A stretch of DNA of 64,000 nucleotides from contig WEDG01007250.1 in assembly GCA_017591395.1 (NCBI GenBank), forward strand, positions 1 through 64,000, read 5' to 3'. This document shows positions 10,659-21,224 of this stretch, one piece after another. The stretch is from Schistocephalus solidus (taxonomy: Eukaryota > Platyhelminthes > Cestoda > Diphyllobothriidea > Diphyllobothriidae). A model generated the notes under the pieces. It was not told the origin of the DNA. It ran no database searches and saw nothing but the letters and a program-made list of their open reading frames with translations. Each line of letters starts with the position of its first letter. Position 1 is the stretch's first letter. The position numbers and the translations under genes are program-made.

Positions 10659-12216
10659 TTACCGGAGGTCGTCGTGGAGGTGCATGTGTCCTAATAGGCC
10701 CATGTGGTGTGTAAATGTGTGGGAGCAGTGAGGGCAGTGAAGGCGGGCGCGTCGACTGTATGTCGGAGCCCCAGGTACTGGTTCACCAGCCTCCGTGCGA
10801 TGGATTCGCAGGTGACCGATCAGGCCGATGCGTGAGTTGAAGTTGCTGGCGCAGTGTGGGCAGGAGAAATCGGTAGAGGCTGGGGGGATGTCATTCATGG
10901 TAGTGGGGGTGTCAGGGGCGCTAAGAATGGCAGGAGCGGAGGGTGTGCATGGTGTATCGGTGTTGTCGGCATTGTGGTGTATTCCGCTGTCGTGGATGCG
11001 CACGTGACCGAATAGGCCCATGCGATGAGTGAATGCGCGAGGACAGTGAGGGCAGTGGAGGCGACGATCTCTGCTGTGTGATAGTGCTCCAGGCACTGGT
11101 TAACCGGTCTCTGTACGATGTGTTCGCAAGTGACCGACCAGGCCGCTGCGTAAGGTTAATGTGCGGTCGCATTGAGTACATTTTACTAGAGATTCCCCAT
11201 CGCTGATGGTGGTGGTGGTGGTGGTGGTGGTGGTGGTGGTGGTGGTGGTGGTGGTGGTGGTGGTGGTGGTGGTGGTGGTGGTGGTGGTGGTGGTGGTGGT
11301 GGTGGTGGTGGTGGTGGGTGGTGGTGGTGGTGGTGGTGGTGGTGATGGTGGTGGTGGTGGTGGAGTGGTGGTGGTGGCGGTGGTGGTGGTGGTGGTGGTG
11401 GTGGTGGTGGTGGTGGGTGGTGGTGGTGGTGGTGGTGGTGGTGGTGGTGGTGGTGGTGGTGGTGGTGGTGGTGGTGGTGGTGGTGGTGGTGGTGGGGGTA
11501 ACAGTCGATGAGTAGATGGATGTGGTCTCAATGATGGTGGGAGTAATGGAATTGATTCCAGGAGTGAGGGTGGGGGAGTCAGAAGGAGGGTTGGCAGAAT
11601 TTGATGTAGAAATTGGATTTGTCGTATTGTTGGTGCATTGCATCCGAAGATGTCCAACCAGGTGAATTTGCGCGCAGAAGATGCGTTGACAGTGCGGGCA
11701 TGTTGGCAGGGCCTGGGCATTGGCGGTGTTGGTCCGGGGCGCTGGTGACTTTCGTGCCGCTCTTTTGGCCTTGGCGGCGGCGATCCGGTTGGCCTCATAG
11801 ATTGCAGAAACAGTCTTCACTGATCTTCTCCATGCCGGTCTATCCTGGGCGAGGTCCTCCCAGGTCGCCGAGTTGATTTGCAGTTGCGTCAGAGATTTCT
11901 TCAAAGTGTCCTTGTGGCGTCGTTTTTGGCCTCCTTGCCGGCGAGAACCCGTAGCGACATCTCCGTAGAAAATTCGTTTGGGTAGTCGCTCGTCGTCCAT
12001 TCTTACCAGGTGGCCGCTCCATCGCAGTTGCACTTGCCTCAGCATGGCATGGATGCTGAGGATTCCGGTCCGCTCCAGGACTTCCGTGTCCAGGATCCTG
12101 TCTCGCCATCTCAGCTTCAGTATTCTGCGGAGGCAGCTGAGTAGAAAGTGATTCAGCTTCCTGGCTTGGTTCGAGTAGACGGTCCAGGTTTCCGCTCCGT
12201 AAAGGAGTGTCATCAA
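10659..12216 (-). pseudogene. LINE C-terminal region with five zinc fingers
   Basis: After a TAA at about 12228 the frame reads [20 protein letters not shown], a conserved RT C-terminal block, and [16 protein letters not shown]. Then come five fingers of the form C-x2-C-x12-H-x3-4-H/C. Finger 1 is at 11700-11635 ([19 protein letters not shown], last ligand Cys), finger 2 at about 11178-11110 ([17 protein letters not shown]), finger 3 at 11054-10985 ([17 protein letters not shown]), finger 4 at 10862-10790 (CPHCASNFNSRIGLIGH) and finger 5 at 10736-10670 (CPHCSHTFTHHMGLLGH). Fingers 1 and 2 are in different frames because a TGG microsatellite lies between them. A TAA at about 11100 separates fingers 2 and 3, and the ORF ends at 10659. 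RTE LINEs usually lack such a domain. Binding of element RNA or target DNA is a reasonable guess only. Confidence 0.88.
11206..11497. repeat. (TGG)n microsatellite inside LINE ORF
   Basis: About 290 bp of nearly pure TGG with a few single-base interruptions lies between zinc fingers 1 and 2 of the LINE. On the coding strand it reads as Thr, Pro or His runs depending on frame. Single-base changes in the tract (for example near 11316 and 11415) switch frame. Confidence 0.97.
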
Positions 12217-12236
12217 GACGACGGCTTAGTAAATCT

Positions 12237-13238
12237 TCATTTGGTGTTCAGATGAATACCGTGGCGATTCCACATGGAGGCCTGCAGCCGGCCGAAGGCA
12301 TGACTAGCTTTGGAGATCCGTTGGGCAACCTCGTCATCGATTCTCGTGTTGCGCGACATCGTGCTTCCTAGATAAGCGAAGGTTTCCACGTTTTTGAGTT
12401 GAGCACCGTTGACATTGATTCGAGGAGCATTGTATTCCGCGCTGGGTGGCGGCTGGTGCATGACAACCGTTTTGGCTGTACTGATTGTTAAACCGAAATC
12501 GGCGCAGCCTTCGGCGACGAGGTCCATGCTCCTTTGCATGTCCTCCTCCGTCACGATGTTAAGGGCGCAGTCGTCCGCGAAGAGCAAGTCATGGACTGTA
12601 GTCGTAGACACGCGCGTTGGAGCCTACATACGCCGACTGTTGTGAAGGTGCCCGTCAGTTCTGTAGGCGATGCGGATACCAGGCTGCTCATCACGGTAGG
12701 CGTCCATCAGCATAGCCGAGAACATGAGACTGAAGAGGGTGGGGGCCAGTACGCAGCCCTGCTTCACTCCGTTGGTCACTGCGAATGCTTCGGATACCGT
12801 CCCGTTGTCAGTGACGCGCACCGTCATCCCGTCATGAAGCTGACGCAACATGTGCGTGAACCACTCAGGACAACCACATTTCTTCATAAATTTCCACAGT
12901 CCGTCACGATTCACCGTGTCAAAGGCTTTCGTTAGATCCACGAAGGTAGTGTTTAGGTGAGTTCACATCTCCTGACACTTCTCTTGTAGCTGGCGGGCGG
13001 CAAAGATCATATCAGTTGTTCCGCGGTGTCAGCGGAAGCCGCATTGGATTTTCGGGAGCAGGCCCTGCTCTAGGTGTCCGTTAAGACGATTGAGAAGGAT
13101 ACTAATGAAGATCTTCCCGGCGATATTGAGCAACGAGATGCCTCTGTGATTATCACAGAGTTGCCGGTCCCCTTCCGTTTGTAGAGATGAACGATGGTTG
13201 CGTCTTTGAAATCCTGAGGAACTTGTCCTTGGCGCCAC
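12237..13238 (-). pseudogene. LINE reverse transcriptase catalytic region (broken)
   Basis: The frame continues the endonuclease ORF through the RT palm: [20 protein letters not shown], then TTFVDLTKAFDTVNRDGLW (motif A), VTNGVKQGCVLAPTLFSLMF (motif B) and [18 protein letters not shown] (motif C; FADD at 12581-12570), then [20 protein letters not shown]. Catalytic aspartates are intact. It is interrupted by TGA at about 13028, TGA at about 12965, TAG at about 12627 and a one-base loss at about 12237 (a run of A). These are typical age-related lesions of a fixed copy. The role in the family is reverse transcription of element RNA primed at the nicked target. Confidence 0.92.
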
Positions 13239-14959
13239 ATCTCCTGGAAGAGTGTTGTGAGTTCTGCCATCAGCCGGGGCCCACCGTGCTTATAGACTTC
13301 CGGTGGGATTGCGTCGGATCCCGGTGCTTTACCGCTGGAAATCTGCTGCACGGCCCGGATGGTTTCTGTTAGTGAAGGCGGCAGATCCAGGTCATTGTTC
13401 GCGTCCACATGAGGGAGCCGGTCAATGGCAGCATCGGAGATGGCTGATGAGTAATTAAGGACATTTCTGAAGTGCTCGGCCCAGCGCTTCAGAATTTGCG
13501 ATTTCTCTGTCAGCAGTGTTGTGCCGTCAGAGCTGAGCAGTGGTGCGGACCCCTTGATACACGGGCCGTAGATGGCCTTGACGGCTTTGAAAAAGTTTTT
13601 CATTTCATTACGGTCCGCATACCCCTGAATTTCCTCAGCCTTTTGGATCATCCAGGCATCCTGCATCTCCCGCAGCCGTTGTTGTACAAGGCGCCGGCAT
13701 CTGAAAAAGGCTGCTTTAGTGGCGTCAGTCCGAAGGTCCATGTAGGCTTTGTGTAGTCCATTCTTCTCCGTGAGTAATTTTCTGATGTCGGCGTCATTGT
13801 CGTCAAACCAGTCCTGGTGTCGACGGTGTGCGCGTCCGAGTACATCGAGGGCGGTGGACTGGATGACATTTCGCAGTTGACACCATCGTGTCTCCACGGT
13901 AGCGTTATCATCTGAAGCATGCAGTTCCTCCAGTTTCTCGGTTATTTGGTTGCTGAAATCAAAACAGTCAGCAGGCAAAATAAATAAAAGAGTATTTAAC
14001 TTACCTGGCGGCCTCTTAACTTGGGGCCTTCGTCGGGGTTGTAGTCGGAGCCTCATCTGGGAGATAAAGAGACGGTGATCTGTCCAACCATCGCCATCGC
14101 GGATCGCCTTGGTTACCAGCACATCCTGTCGATCTCGCCTCCGGACGAGAACATAGTCCAGCAGATGCCAGCGCTGCGACCGAGGGTGTATCCACGTGGC
14201 CTTTTCCCGCGTCGGAAGGCGGAAGAAGGTGTTTGTCAGCAGGAGACGGTGTTCCGCACACGTGCGCAGAAGAAGGAGTCCGTTATAGTTACAGCTACCA
14301 AGACCGTGGGGATCCAGCACTCCCTGCCAGGCAGCGTGGTCCGTCCCGACGCGGGCATTGAAGTCCCCAAGGACAATTAACTTGTGATCTTTCGGCACAG
14401 TCGCCAGCAAGGCGTGCAGGTCCTCGTAGAATTTGTCCTTCGCCGCATCAGAGCTCGTCATTGGGGGAGCGTAGGCGCTGATGATGGTGGCGAACTGGTC
14501 TCCCCGAAGAGGCAGGCGGAGGCTCATCAGGCGATCATTGATACCCTGCGGCAGACAGGGCAGACGTCCAACAATGTCGTTCCGGATGGCAAAGGCAACA
14601 CCAGCGTCGCGTTGCTCTGCCTTTGGTCGGCCGCTCCAGAAGAAGGTGTAGCCGGCCCCCACCTCCTCCAGCTGACCCTGCTCAGAGAATCGGGTCTCGC
14701 TGAGAGCAGTAATGTCCACCTTGTAGCGCGCCAGTTCCCGAGCGACTAGCGCCTTCCTCCGTTCCGGCCGGTTGCTCCTAGGATTGTCTAATAGGGAACG
14801 AACATTCCAGGCCGCTAGTAGTGGACTCATCCGAGCAGCCTGGAGGGTATGGCGAGGGGGGATTGGGACGGGGGGTATTGTTGTTTGTTTGAGTTTTACG
14901 ACCGCGTATTTTGCGATCTGTGAGCCGTGGTAGACTGCAGAAGACGTGTGACTCAACAT
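13070..14959 (-). pseudogene. LINE ORF, endonuclease and RT fingers (629 codons)
   Basis: This is the longest clear coding frame in the window. Residues about 45-300 are an apurinic-type endonuclease: WNVRSLL (Asn52), LSETRF (Glu88), LGDFNARVG (Asp199, Asn201), [13 protein letters not shown] (Asp268) and WTDHRL (Asp294, His295). All expected catalytic residues are present. A linker follows, then the RT entry region [20 protein letters not shown] and [13 protein letters not shown] near residue 600. A frameshift at about 13190 sends the frame out of RT, and the true frame resumes at 13238-13029. The first methionine at 14959 may lie upstream of the real start; Met44, just before LLAAWNVRS, is an alternative. 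The family is RTE-like, also known from entries called craniofacial development protein 2-like. Confidence 0.92.
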
Positions 14960-15416
14960 TTGTTTAAGGCACTTTTTCTAGCCCGTTCCTTCGCGAGGAG
15001 GCAACAGTGCTGTCTTTAAATAGGGCTGCTCGGACATCCCAGGCGACTGCCGATGTCCGCTATGGGTTACGGTTTTGTTTTAGTGGGAGAACGACCCGAT
15101 TTAGCCTGGGCCGCCTACGGGGTTGCTGTCACCCCCACCGTAGGACTTTTTGAGAAGGGGGAGGTGGGAAGTTCGGGAGTCAGACATACCGGGTGTGGAG
15201 GCACACACAACACCGGAGACCCTCACCTGGTTTAGCCCGCTGGTCATGACGTTTGCCCGGGGTGTGGCCGCTGGGAAGAATCCAACTTCGAGGAGCCACA
15301 GGTGAGAGTTGGGTACCAGTTAGAGGCGGCCACAGGAGCATTCACCACCTGTACGAGACAAATGGAGCGACCAAATGCTATCTGTGTTGTTCTACCCCTA
15401 ACTAGTACCCCTACAC

Positions 15417-15425
15417 CCCTTAACT
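15417..15425. repeat. Candidate target-site duplication, right copy
   Basis: CCCTTAACT is identical to 9092-9100 at the other end of the LINE. Confidence 0.55.
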
Positions 15426-15473
15426 ACTGCCATGTGCACATACGATCCACGTAGACATGGTGTTACGCACCCC

Positions 15474-15504
15474 GCCAGGCATTGCCAGGCATTGCCAGGT
15501 ATTA
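15474..15504. repeat. Short tandem repeat, unit GCCAGGCATT
   Basis: Three units of ten bases (the last with one change) lie about 50 bp beyond the 5' end of the LINE. The rest of 15426-16285 is AT-rich with no recognised gene. Confidence 0.85.
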
Positions 15505-16289
15505 CCAATCGACGGAAATATTTGGAAAGAGAGAGAGGGCCAATTTTCCGATGCGGCACGATATGCAGAACAAAATAGAGTAATATTGGATAGAAAAGTG
15601 GGAAGAAACAAAAAAACACAGATTATTTTATAAGTCAATTGAAATGGACAAGTATTAACTTTATACGAAATGTCAGTCAAATTACAATAGTAAAAAATCA
15701 ATAAAAGTATTATATACCAACTAAACAGGATCTTTTGTATCGATTTATTCTGAGGTGATCAGCAGGATTGTGTGGTCTGATAGACTCAGTACGAATGAGA
15801 AAAAACGATCGTAATTTTGTGGCGCATCGTCTGAGGCCCAAATAACTAACCAGTTACACAGAGAGCGCGCGATAGCAAAAATTCTGTAGCAGTCCGAACA
15901 ACCATCTTCTTGACGCTTCCGGACAAGCCTCCTATGCGTATACATTTTCATGAACTTAAAAAAGACATGCCGTCAGGGCCACCGTCTTGTTTTCTAGTTT
16001 TTTTTTGTTTTTTTCTGACCGATAACTGTTGAATCGATTGACATTTTCCAGACAAAGCCGGTTGACCCGTGTCGACCGCAGTATGCTAGAAGGCTAACCT
16101 GCACGGATGGAAACCATCGTCTTTCTTATATTTAAAGATAGCTCGATGCGGAAATGCCAACTTTCCAGAATCAGGGGAAGAAAGTAGACAGTGTCCGAGG
16201 CAGTTGTACTTTTAGGTTTGAAGGGCATTTGAGTTAACAAACCCGACGTGCTCTTAACAGTGGTTAGCTCGTTTTCCTGTCGGTTGTGA

Positions 16290-16520
16290 TCGAGTATAGT
16301 ACCTATGGTAGAAGGCGCTCACCGATCGCGTAACGAGAGAAACTCGACCCGTTTTGTTTTGGGTCTCGTAGGCAGTAGCCCGTGCCCCAACAGTTAGAGC
16401 GTGGGACTAATAACCAAATGAGCTCTGGCGCGAACTTCAGGTGCTGCCAACCTAGGGTATTCAAAGGCTGGTTGATGACGGCTAATAATCCGGAATTGGC
16501 CATTCTAGTCTACATTGGTT
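16290..16520 (+). repeat. tRNA-derived SINE, family 1, with inverted tail piece
   Basis: 16290-16375 is an inverted copy of the family tail (CTCACCGATCGCGTAACG). 16376-16520 is a forward head and body: GCCCGTGCCCCAACAGTTAG (box A-like), GCGCGAACTTCAG (box B position), GGCTGGTTGATGACGGCTAA, then GGCCATTCTAGTCT. The forward and inverted parts form a composite insertion. Confidence 0.6.
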
Positions 16521-16619
16521 CTTTGGTAGATTCCTCCCACTGATCTCATTAAATGCCAACTGAAATTCTGAAATGAGTTTCCAATTAGGAACGATTGCTA
16601 ACATGGGTTTGGTATATAG

Positions 16620-16945
16620 ATCATTACACGGCCTAATCCTCTGCGATGGAAGGCCAGCTTTTGAACATCTAAAAAACTGCGCTCAAACCAATGTCTGCTT
16701 AATTAGTAAGCATTTTATCTATTGATTTTCGATGCCCGTATAAATTCGAATGTATTGTATGGAGAACATAAGCAAATACAATATCACTTTTACGCATTTG
16801 GTAGAATATTAAATCTTCTCCAAATTTATGTTCGAAGAAAGTCCATCTCTCGGTTTTAAACAGTTTTCTAATTATGAGATTTTTAGGACCATACAATTTA
16901 AATTTAAATTGCATCGTATGTGTGCATTTATTAATGCCCCAGGTG
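16620..16945 (-). repeat. AT-rich dispersed repeat, about 330 bp
   Basis: Shared blocks with 24340-24690, 33450-33760 and 44370-44660 appear in the same order: a GCCGGCTTTTGA-like word, GATTTTCGATGCCCGTATAA, TTTTTAGGACCATA and CATTTATTAATGCCCC. Coding potential is not evident. Confidence 0.55.
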
Positions 16946-16989
16946 AAAATCATGAGACAGTCCATATCCATTGCCAAGTGTTATGAGGG

Positions 16990-19325
16990 ATGCATGCTAA
17001 CCCCTATACGGAAAGCATACGGCTCGTAGATTGACTATCCTAATTGCAAATGCAACGGCAGATCGCATTCAAAATTACTCGGTAATCGGAAAACAGTTTT
17101 AACATTTTAATTTATCCTTCCGTTGAGCATAAAATTTGAAGAAGACGGAAGTTTCTATAAAATGAGTCGAAACTTACTTACTTTAAATTAAATTCAATCA
17201 ATTAAGTTTTTAATTAATTAAAAATTAAGTTAATTAATTAATTTAACTTTTCTGTAAAATATATATGAATTTATAAGAGCACTAAAAATCAATAGATAAA
17301 AAGCATACTACCTTAGCAGTCATTTTTGTCGAGTGCGGTCCTTTAAGGCAACCTGCAATCAAAAGTTGGTATCCCAGCAGATTCGAAAGTTCCTTGGATT
17401 GTGCCGTACCATGATCGATATCCCAACCGCAATTATGAAATTCTTCCTAATGGAAAACGCATTTCAGCATTTCGATTAACACCATGTGCTCGGTCACTTA
17501 TTGTGTGTACGGGAAGTGTCGCATAAGAAAATGTCGACACAAATTGGGACGATGAGTTGTCGCATTTAAAATGCCACATATTTTATGCATTCGGCTGGCC
17601 TTTTGCACACCATGTCATTTTTTGCATGCAGAATATGTTTATAAATGCTTTTATCCGTTCAATTTTTTACATATTTGAGCAGACATCAATGGTACCTTAT
17701 ACTCTGGTGGTTGCCAACCACCCTAGATTACGGTTACGCAGAATAACATGTTTTTCTATGAGAAGAGAGTAACCTAAGCATGCAAATTAGCCCAAAGGGA
17801 ACTTGCCGCATTTGCACATAAATTGTTTTCTCCATTTACATCAGACAAAGGAAGGCGCAAGCAACAAGGTTATTTTTATAAAATCCAACATTTGCTGGCT
17901 TTTGAAAATTCCGTTTTGTAAGTCTTAGTGCTTTGGTGCTCTAAATGTGCAGTAATAATGTCTACTGGAGATCCATTGTTTGAAAGTCCCCAAAGTTTTC
18001 TGCGAATACTGTTATATCTTACTGCTGATAGGTTCCCATCCAAAGGTATGTTAAAGTTGATACATGTGAAAAGATACTTTTCGCATGATCTTGTTTCCGC
18101 TAATGCAGGATTTAGAAGAGTAATTATTTTCGCAATTTCGTAGTATTTACACGGTCAGGCTGTTTTGCATTTACAGTCATAGAACGGAGTCTTAAAGTAA
18201 ATAAGTATAACGAAAAAGAGTTCAATATAAAGAGGAATGTGGGTTATTTTATTTGCGGCAGGAAATTTATCATTGATTTTCAGGAAAAAAAAACCGGCCA
18301 CATGTCCTAATTTGTACCCTGGAAAAAGGTAAAGTACCCAAACATCCTTCAGTGAACTAACTAATCAAAGCACTTCATACAAAGGTAACTTATTCGATAA
18401 ACTTTTTTAATTTAGCTAAGAAATATAACTTTAAAACTTTATTGTTGATGTTTACGTTGTTCGATGAGAAAGTCCGCGAATATGACCCAAACGGCCATCT
18501 CCATTCGGAAGAATGTCCAAGAAGTAAATACGTCGGTAAATGCTTTTAAAATATGTCTTAGTTGGAAGGTTTTGGATATAAAAACGCAGGACATAATCTA
18601 CGCTTGTGGGCAATCGATTGAAAACACTGAAAATAACAAAGTTTTAATTGTTATTTCAGGGAAGATCTGAGGCTCATCGAACTCCAACGTTAGAAATACC
18701 TATACAGAAATTTAACGAAAGAAAAGTTATTTTATTATACATAAAATTGTGTTTACGAGTTCACATGAAAATTATATTTATTAGTCCTAGTTACAGCGAT
18801 TTAGCATATTTTCAGAATATGACGTATTTTTCGAAAAAAGTTGGTATTTCTTGGAGAAATAATGTTAATTTTGCTATCTCCTGTGTGAGTTCCGGTTCGC
18901 GACTGCTTATCAATAATTTGAAAATTTGGGCTCTTTGCATGAGCTGGGTCGCGCACTGTACGTTCTGTGCTACATATTTACTAAAACTTTAAAAATAAGA
19001 CTTTTCTGAGTAGCATTGTCCGAATTAGTAAGTACTTGTGCATTCTTTTTTCGTGTAGATGGCCGTTTGTGTCACATTTGAAGACCCACCCAAACATGAA
19101 ACCTCAATGCCGAAAAAATGAACGCTCATAAAAAAATCCAACGACGAATGTGTTTCTGACTAATTGAAAAGCTTTCTCTAATAAGGTACCCATCTGGGAA
19201 CTCCTTTAATATGGCTGAATGATGTCCGTGTGCTTCACACGTAAAGCCAACAAAAAATTGCGAAATTTGGCCGCTACGTTTGCTTGCATTTAGGCTCCAT
19301 TGTACGGCTATGAATGGACAGATGA
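16990..19325. other. AT-rich DNA, no recognisable gene
   Basis: It includes a TTAAT/AATTA-rich segment at 17170-17260 and many short frames without family resemblance. The only repeat recognised is 18605-18745. Confidence 0.5.
18605..18745 (+). repeat. Diverged repeat shared with 51885-52000
   Basis: Both loci contain AATCGATTGAAAACA.TGAAAAT, then TTATTTCA.GGAA.ATCTGA and AGAAATACCTA in the same order and spacing. The family is unknown. Confidence 0.5.
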
Positions 19326-19369
19326 GTGACTGAAAAGAATTGGATGTGATCGCTGGGACAAGAGCTGTG

Positions 19370-19412
19370 TTCGCCTGACGTTTTGGATTCCAACTCAAAC
19401 CCATAATCAAAG
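19370..19412 (-). ncRNA. Hammerhead-like core in PLE end
   Basis: On the minus strand, TTGATTATGGGTTTGAG and GGAATCCAAAACGTC place a CTGATGA-like and a GAAA-like core element around a potential stem (GGGTTT with GAATCC). PLEs are known to carry hammerhead motifs. This copy has core mismatches and is probably inactive. Confidence 0.35.
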
Positions 19413-19593
19413 ACAGTATCAGGTACGGGTAATTCGTACACTGGGAGTTGCAGTATTTTATAGGATGCAGTCTCTATGCTACAGTATGCCTACGGCAATT
19501 AACGGCTCCCCTTTCGTCGATGATGACTGCACTCTGGTGCATTTTTTTCACCCATTGGCGTTATGATTGCTCGGCCATTCGGCGAGAACCGGA

Positions 19594-19780
19594 CACAAAT
19601 TCAAGTTCGATTAAGCCGAAATTCTCGCAAGGGGTGATAATTGCGTGAGCCGCGAGTTTTTTGAATCATGGTTTACAGTCAATCAACGAGTGCAATGACC
19701 TGCCCAACCCATATTCGGTGTTGAGACTCAGTTTGGCCAAAGCAATCGGCGACTCGGGGAGCGCTCAGGCGAACACACCT
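19594..19780 (+). pseudogene. PLE GIY-YIG C-terminal fragment
   Basis: The frame from CAC at 19594 reads HKFKFD, a stop, then AEILARGDNCVSREFFESWF, and stops after VNQRVQ. The match to PLE C-termini then continues one frame over as CNDLPNPYSVLRLSL. In complete PLEs this follows the GIY-YIG endonuclease motif. Two stops and one frameshift make it a relic. Confidence 0.7.
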
Positions 19781-20024
19781 TCCAACACCCGTGCCGGTGA
19801 GCCAGATGGTCGAGCAATCATCACGCCACCCTCCAACACGGGTGGTGAGAAAATTTCAGCGGATAACGGCCCGAATGCCGGCCATCAAACAATCGACGCA
19901 CCAGAGCGCAGTCATCATCGATGAAGGGGGAGCCGTCAATTGCCATAGGCATGCTGTAGCATAGCGACTGCATCCTATAAATACTGCAATTCCCTGTGTA
20001 CGCATTACCCGTACCTGATACTAT

Positions 20025-20068
20025 CTTTGATTATGGGTTTGAGTTGGAATCCATAGCGTCAGGTGAAT
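20025..20068 (+). ncRNA. Hammerhead-like core, second PLE arm
   Basis: This is the inverted partner of 19370-19412. TTGATTATGGGTTTGAG, GGAATCC and AGCGTCAGG are present, but the GAAA element is altered (ATAG). Confidence 0.3.
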
Positions 20069-20649
20069 ACAGCTCTTGACCCAGTGATCGCATCTACTTC
20101 TTTTCAATTACTTCCTGGGACTCGCATTTTTCGCTTGTATCGAGAAGAGTAACCGTCTAAATAATGACGTACCACTGAAATGGCGACTGTTTTGCCCGTT
20201 CGGCTTTCCAATTACTGATAAACAAAAATAAAGACGTTTTGAATGTTTCTCTTCACCTCTTAGCGTCTGCATTCGGAATATCTAAACAAAGAAATGCCTG
20301 CAGTCATTAATACTGCACCTCAGGCCACGAAATCACAATGATTTGCAATTTCGATATTTATCGTTGATGAAACGTCTGGTTTTCTCAAAAAGCAAAAAAA
20401 TACCTTTTTGTCCACAGCCTCATTCTCGCGTTTTAAGGAGGACAAAAATAATCAAATATCAAGTGCGAAAAGTCTTGTTTGGTAGACCTTCCTCTGAAAT
20501 AAAAACAAGCGCACATGCGCAAACTAAGTCTACTGCAGGCAGTAACATAGGAAATTGCCGGAATACAGGAGAAATCGAATTTTTTCTCAAATGTGAAAAA
20601 ATTTTAACAGACAAATTAGTCAAACATAATGTTATGGAGATCTAGACGC

Positions 20650-20892
20650 CTGTTACACTGTGCTTTGTGGCTCGCTCTCGAGCCCCGCCAGCAGCCGCAT
20701 CGCGGCTGCTCACATAGGCAAAAGATCATTACGGACAAAGACAAGGGAGGCTGCAATAGCCATTTCTGGCTTACTGGCCGTCGTCAGCCAGCCATACCCA
20801 GCCGCGGGTGGTGCGGCACCCGAGGCTCGTACCCGCAACCCATTGATCAGAAGTCCAAAATTAGCCATTGAGCAACGGGCTCGTCGTCTAGC
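20650..20892 (-). repeat. tRNA-derived SINE, family 1
   Basis: On the minus strand, GCCCGTTGCTCAATGGCTAA (box A) and GGGTACGAGCCTC (box B) form the head. It is followed by GGGTATGGCTGGCTGACGAC, GCCAGTAAGCCAGAAATGGC, GGCTGCTGGCGGGGCTCGAG and a short tail. This is one of three such elements in a row, all on the minus strand. Confidence 0.7.
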
Positions 20893-20919
20893 CAGTTTAC
20901 ATCGGGAATATAGATTTGC

Positions 20920-21178
20920 GTTCGTTACTGAACAGTCACCGATCGCTAATAGAAATCAATCGTCCTGCTCTGCCTTTAGGCTCACTCTCGAGCCCCAACC
21001 GCAGCCACACAGTGACTTGTTGTAGAATAGGCAGATCAATATTACCGACAAAGACAAGGGAGGCTGTAATTGTCATTTCTGGCTTACTGGCCTTCATCAG
21101 CTACCCATACTTAAAGTCATGTGTTGCGACACTTTTTAGAATTTTAACACCTTAACTATTGAGCTACGGGCTCGTTGA
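20920..21178 (-). repeat. tRNA-derived SINE, family 1
   Basis: Minus-strand head CCCGTAGCTCAATAGTTAAG, a diverged box B, body with GCCAGTAAGCCAGAAATGAC, and tail ending near CGATCGGTGACTG at about 20935. It lies directly next to the copy at 20650. Confidence 0.7.
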
Positions 21179-21224
21179 CATGTTTTTTTGCGATATGATG
21201 AGATGTTTACTGATGGTGCTACTA

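Larger units (their letters stand above)
9101..15416 (-). mobile_element. Near-complete RTE-type LINE with C-terminal zinc fingers
   Basis: This is the most complete element in the window, 6.3 kb long. In minus-strand order it has an untranslated leader (15416 to about 14960), an apurinic-type endonuclease, a reverse transcriptase (FADD active site at 12581-12570), a thumb/connection region, five CCHH/CCHC zinc fingers (11700-10670) and a 1.5-kb non-coding tail (10658-9101) of four modules. The 5' end is fixed by the end of homology with the copy at 1165-5070. A 9-bp direct repeat (CCCTTAACT) flanks the whole. No separate ORF1 is seen, as is usual for RTE LINEs. Several stops and frameshifts make it non-autonomous now. 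Confidence 0.9.
19328..20112 (+). mobile_element. Penelope-like element, foldback relic
   Basis: The right part (about 19594-20112, plus strand) holds the end of a GIY-YIG-type reading frame and its 3' region. The left part (19328 to about 19600) is the same 3' region in inverted orientation, apart from a gap of roughly 60 bp. Landmarks present in both arms are GGATTCCAACTCAAACCCAT, TATAGGATGCAGTC and ATCGATGATGAC. The arms span about 200-270 bp. The layout resembles the foldback at 59755-60427. Confidence 0.8.

Noticed and set aside
11206..11798. Long Thr/Pro/His, Val and Trp/Gly repeat frames around 11.2-11.8 kb
   Set aside because: They are the TGG tract read in different frames. Only the zinc finger ends belong to a real protein.
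15474..15504. CRISPR-like or other spaced repeat array
   Set aside because: Only three contiguous 10-bp units without spacers. No spaced array was found anywhere in the window.
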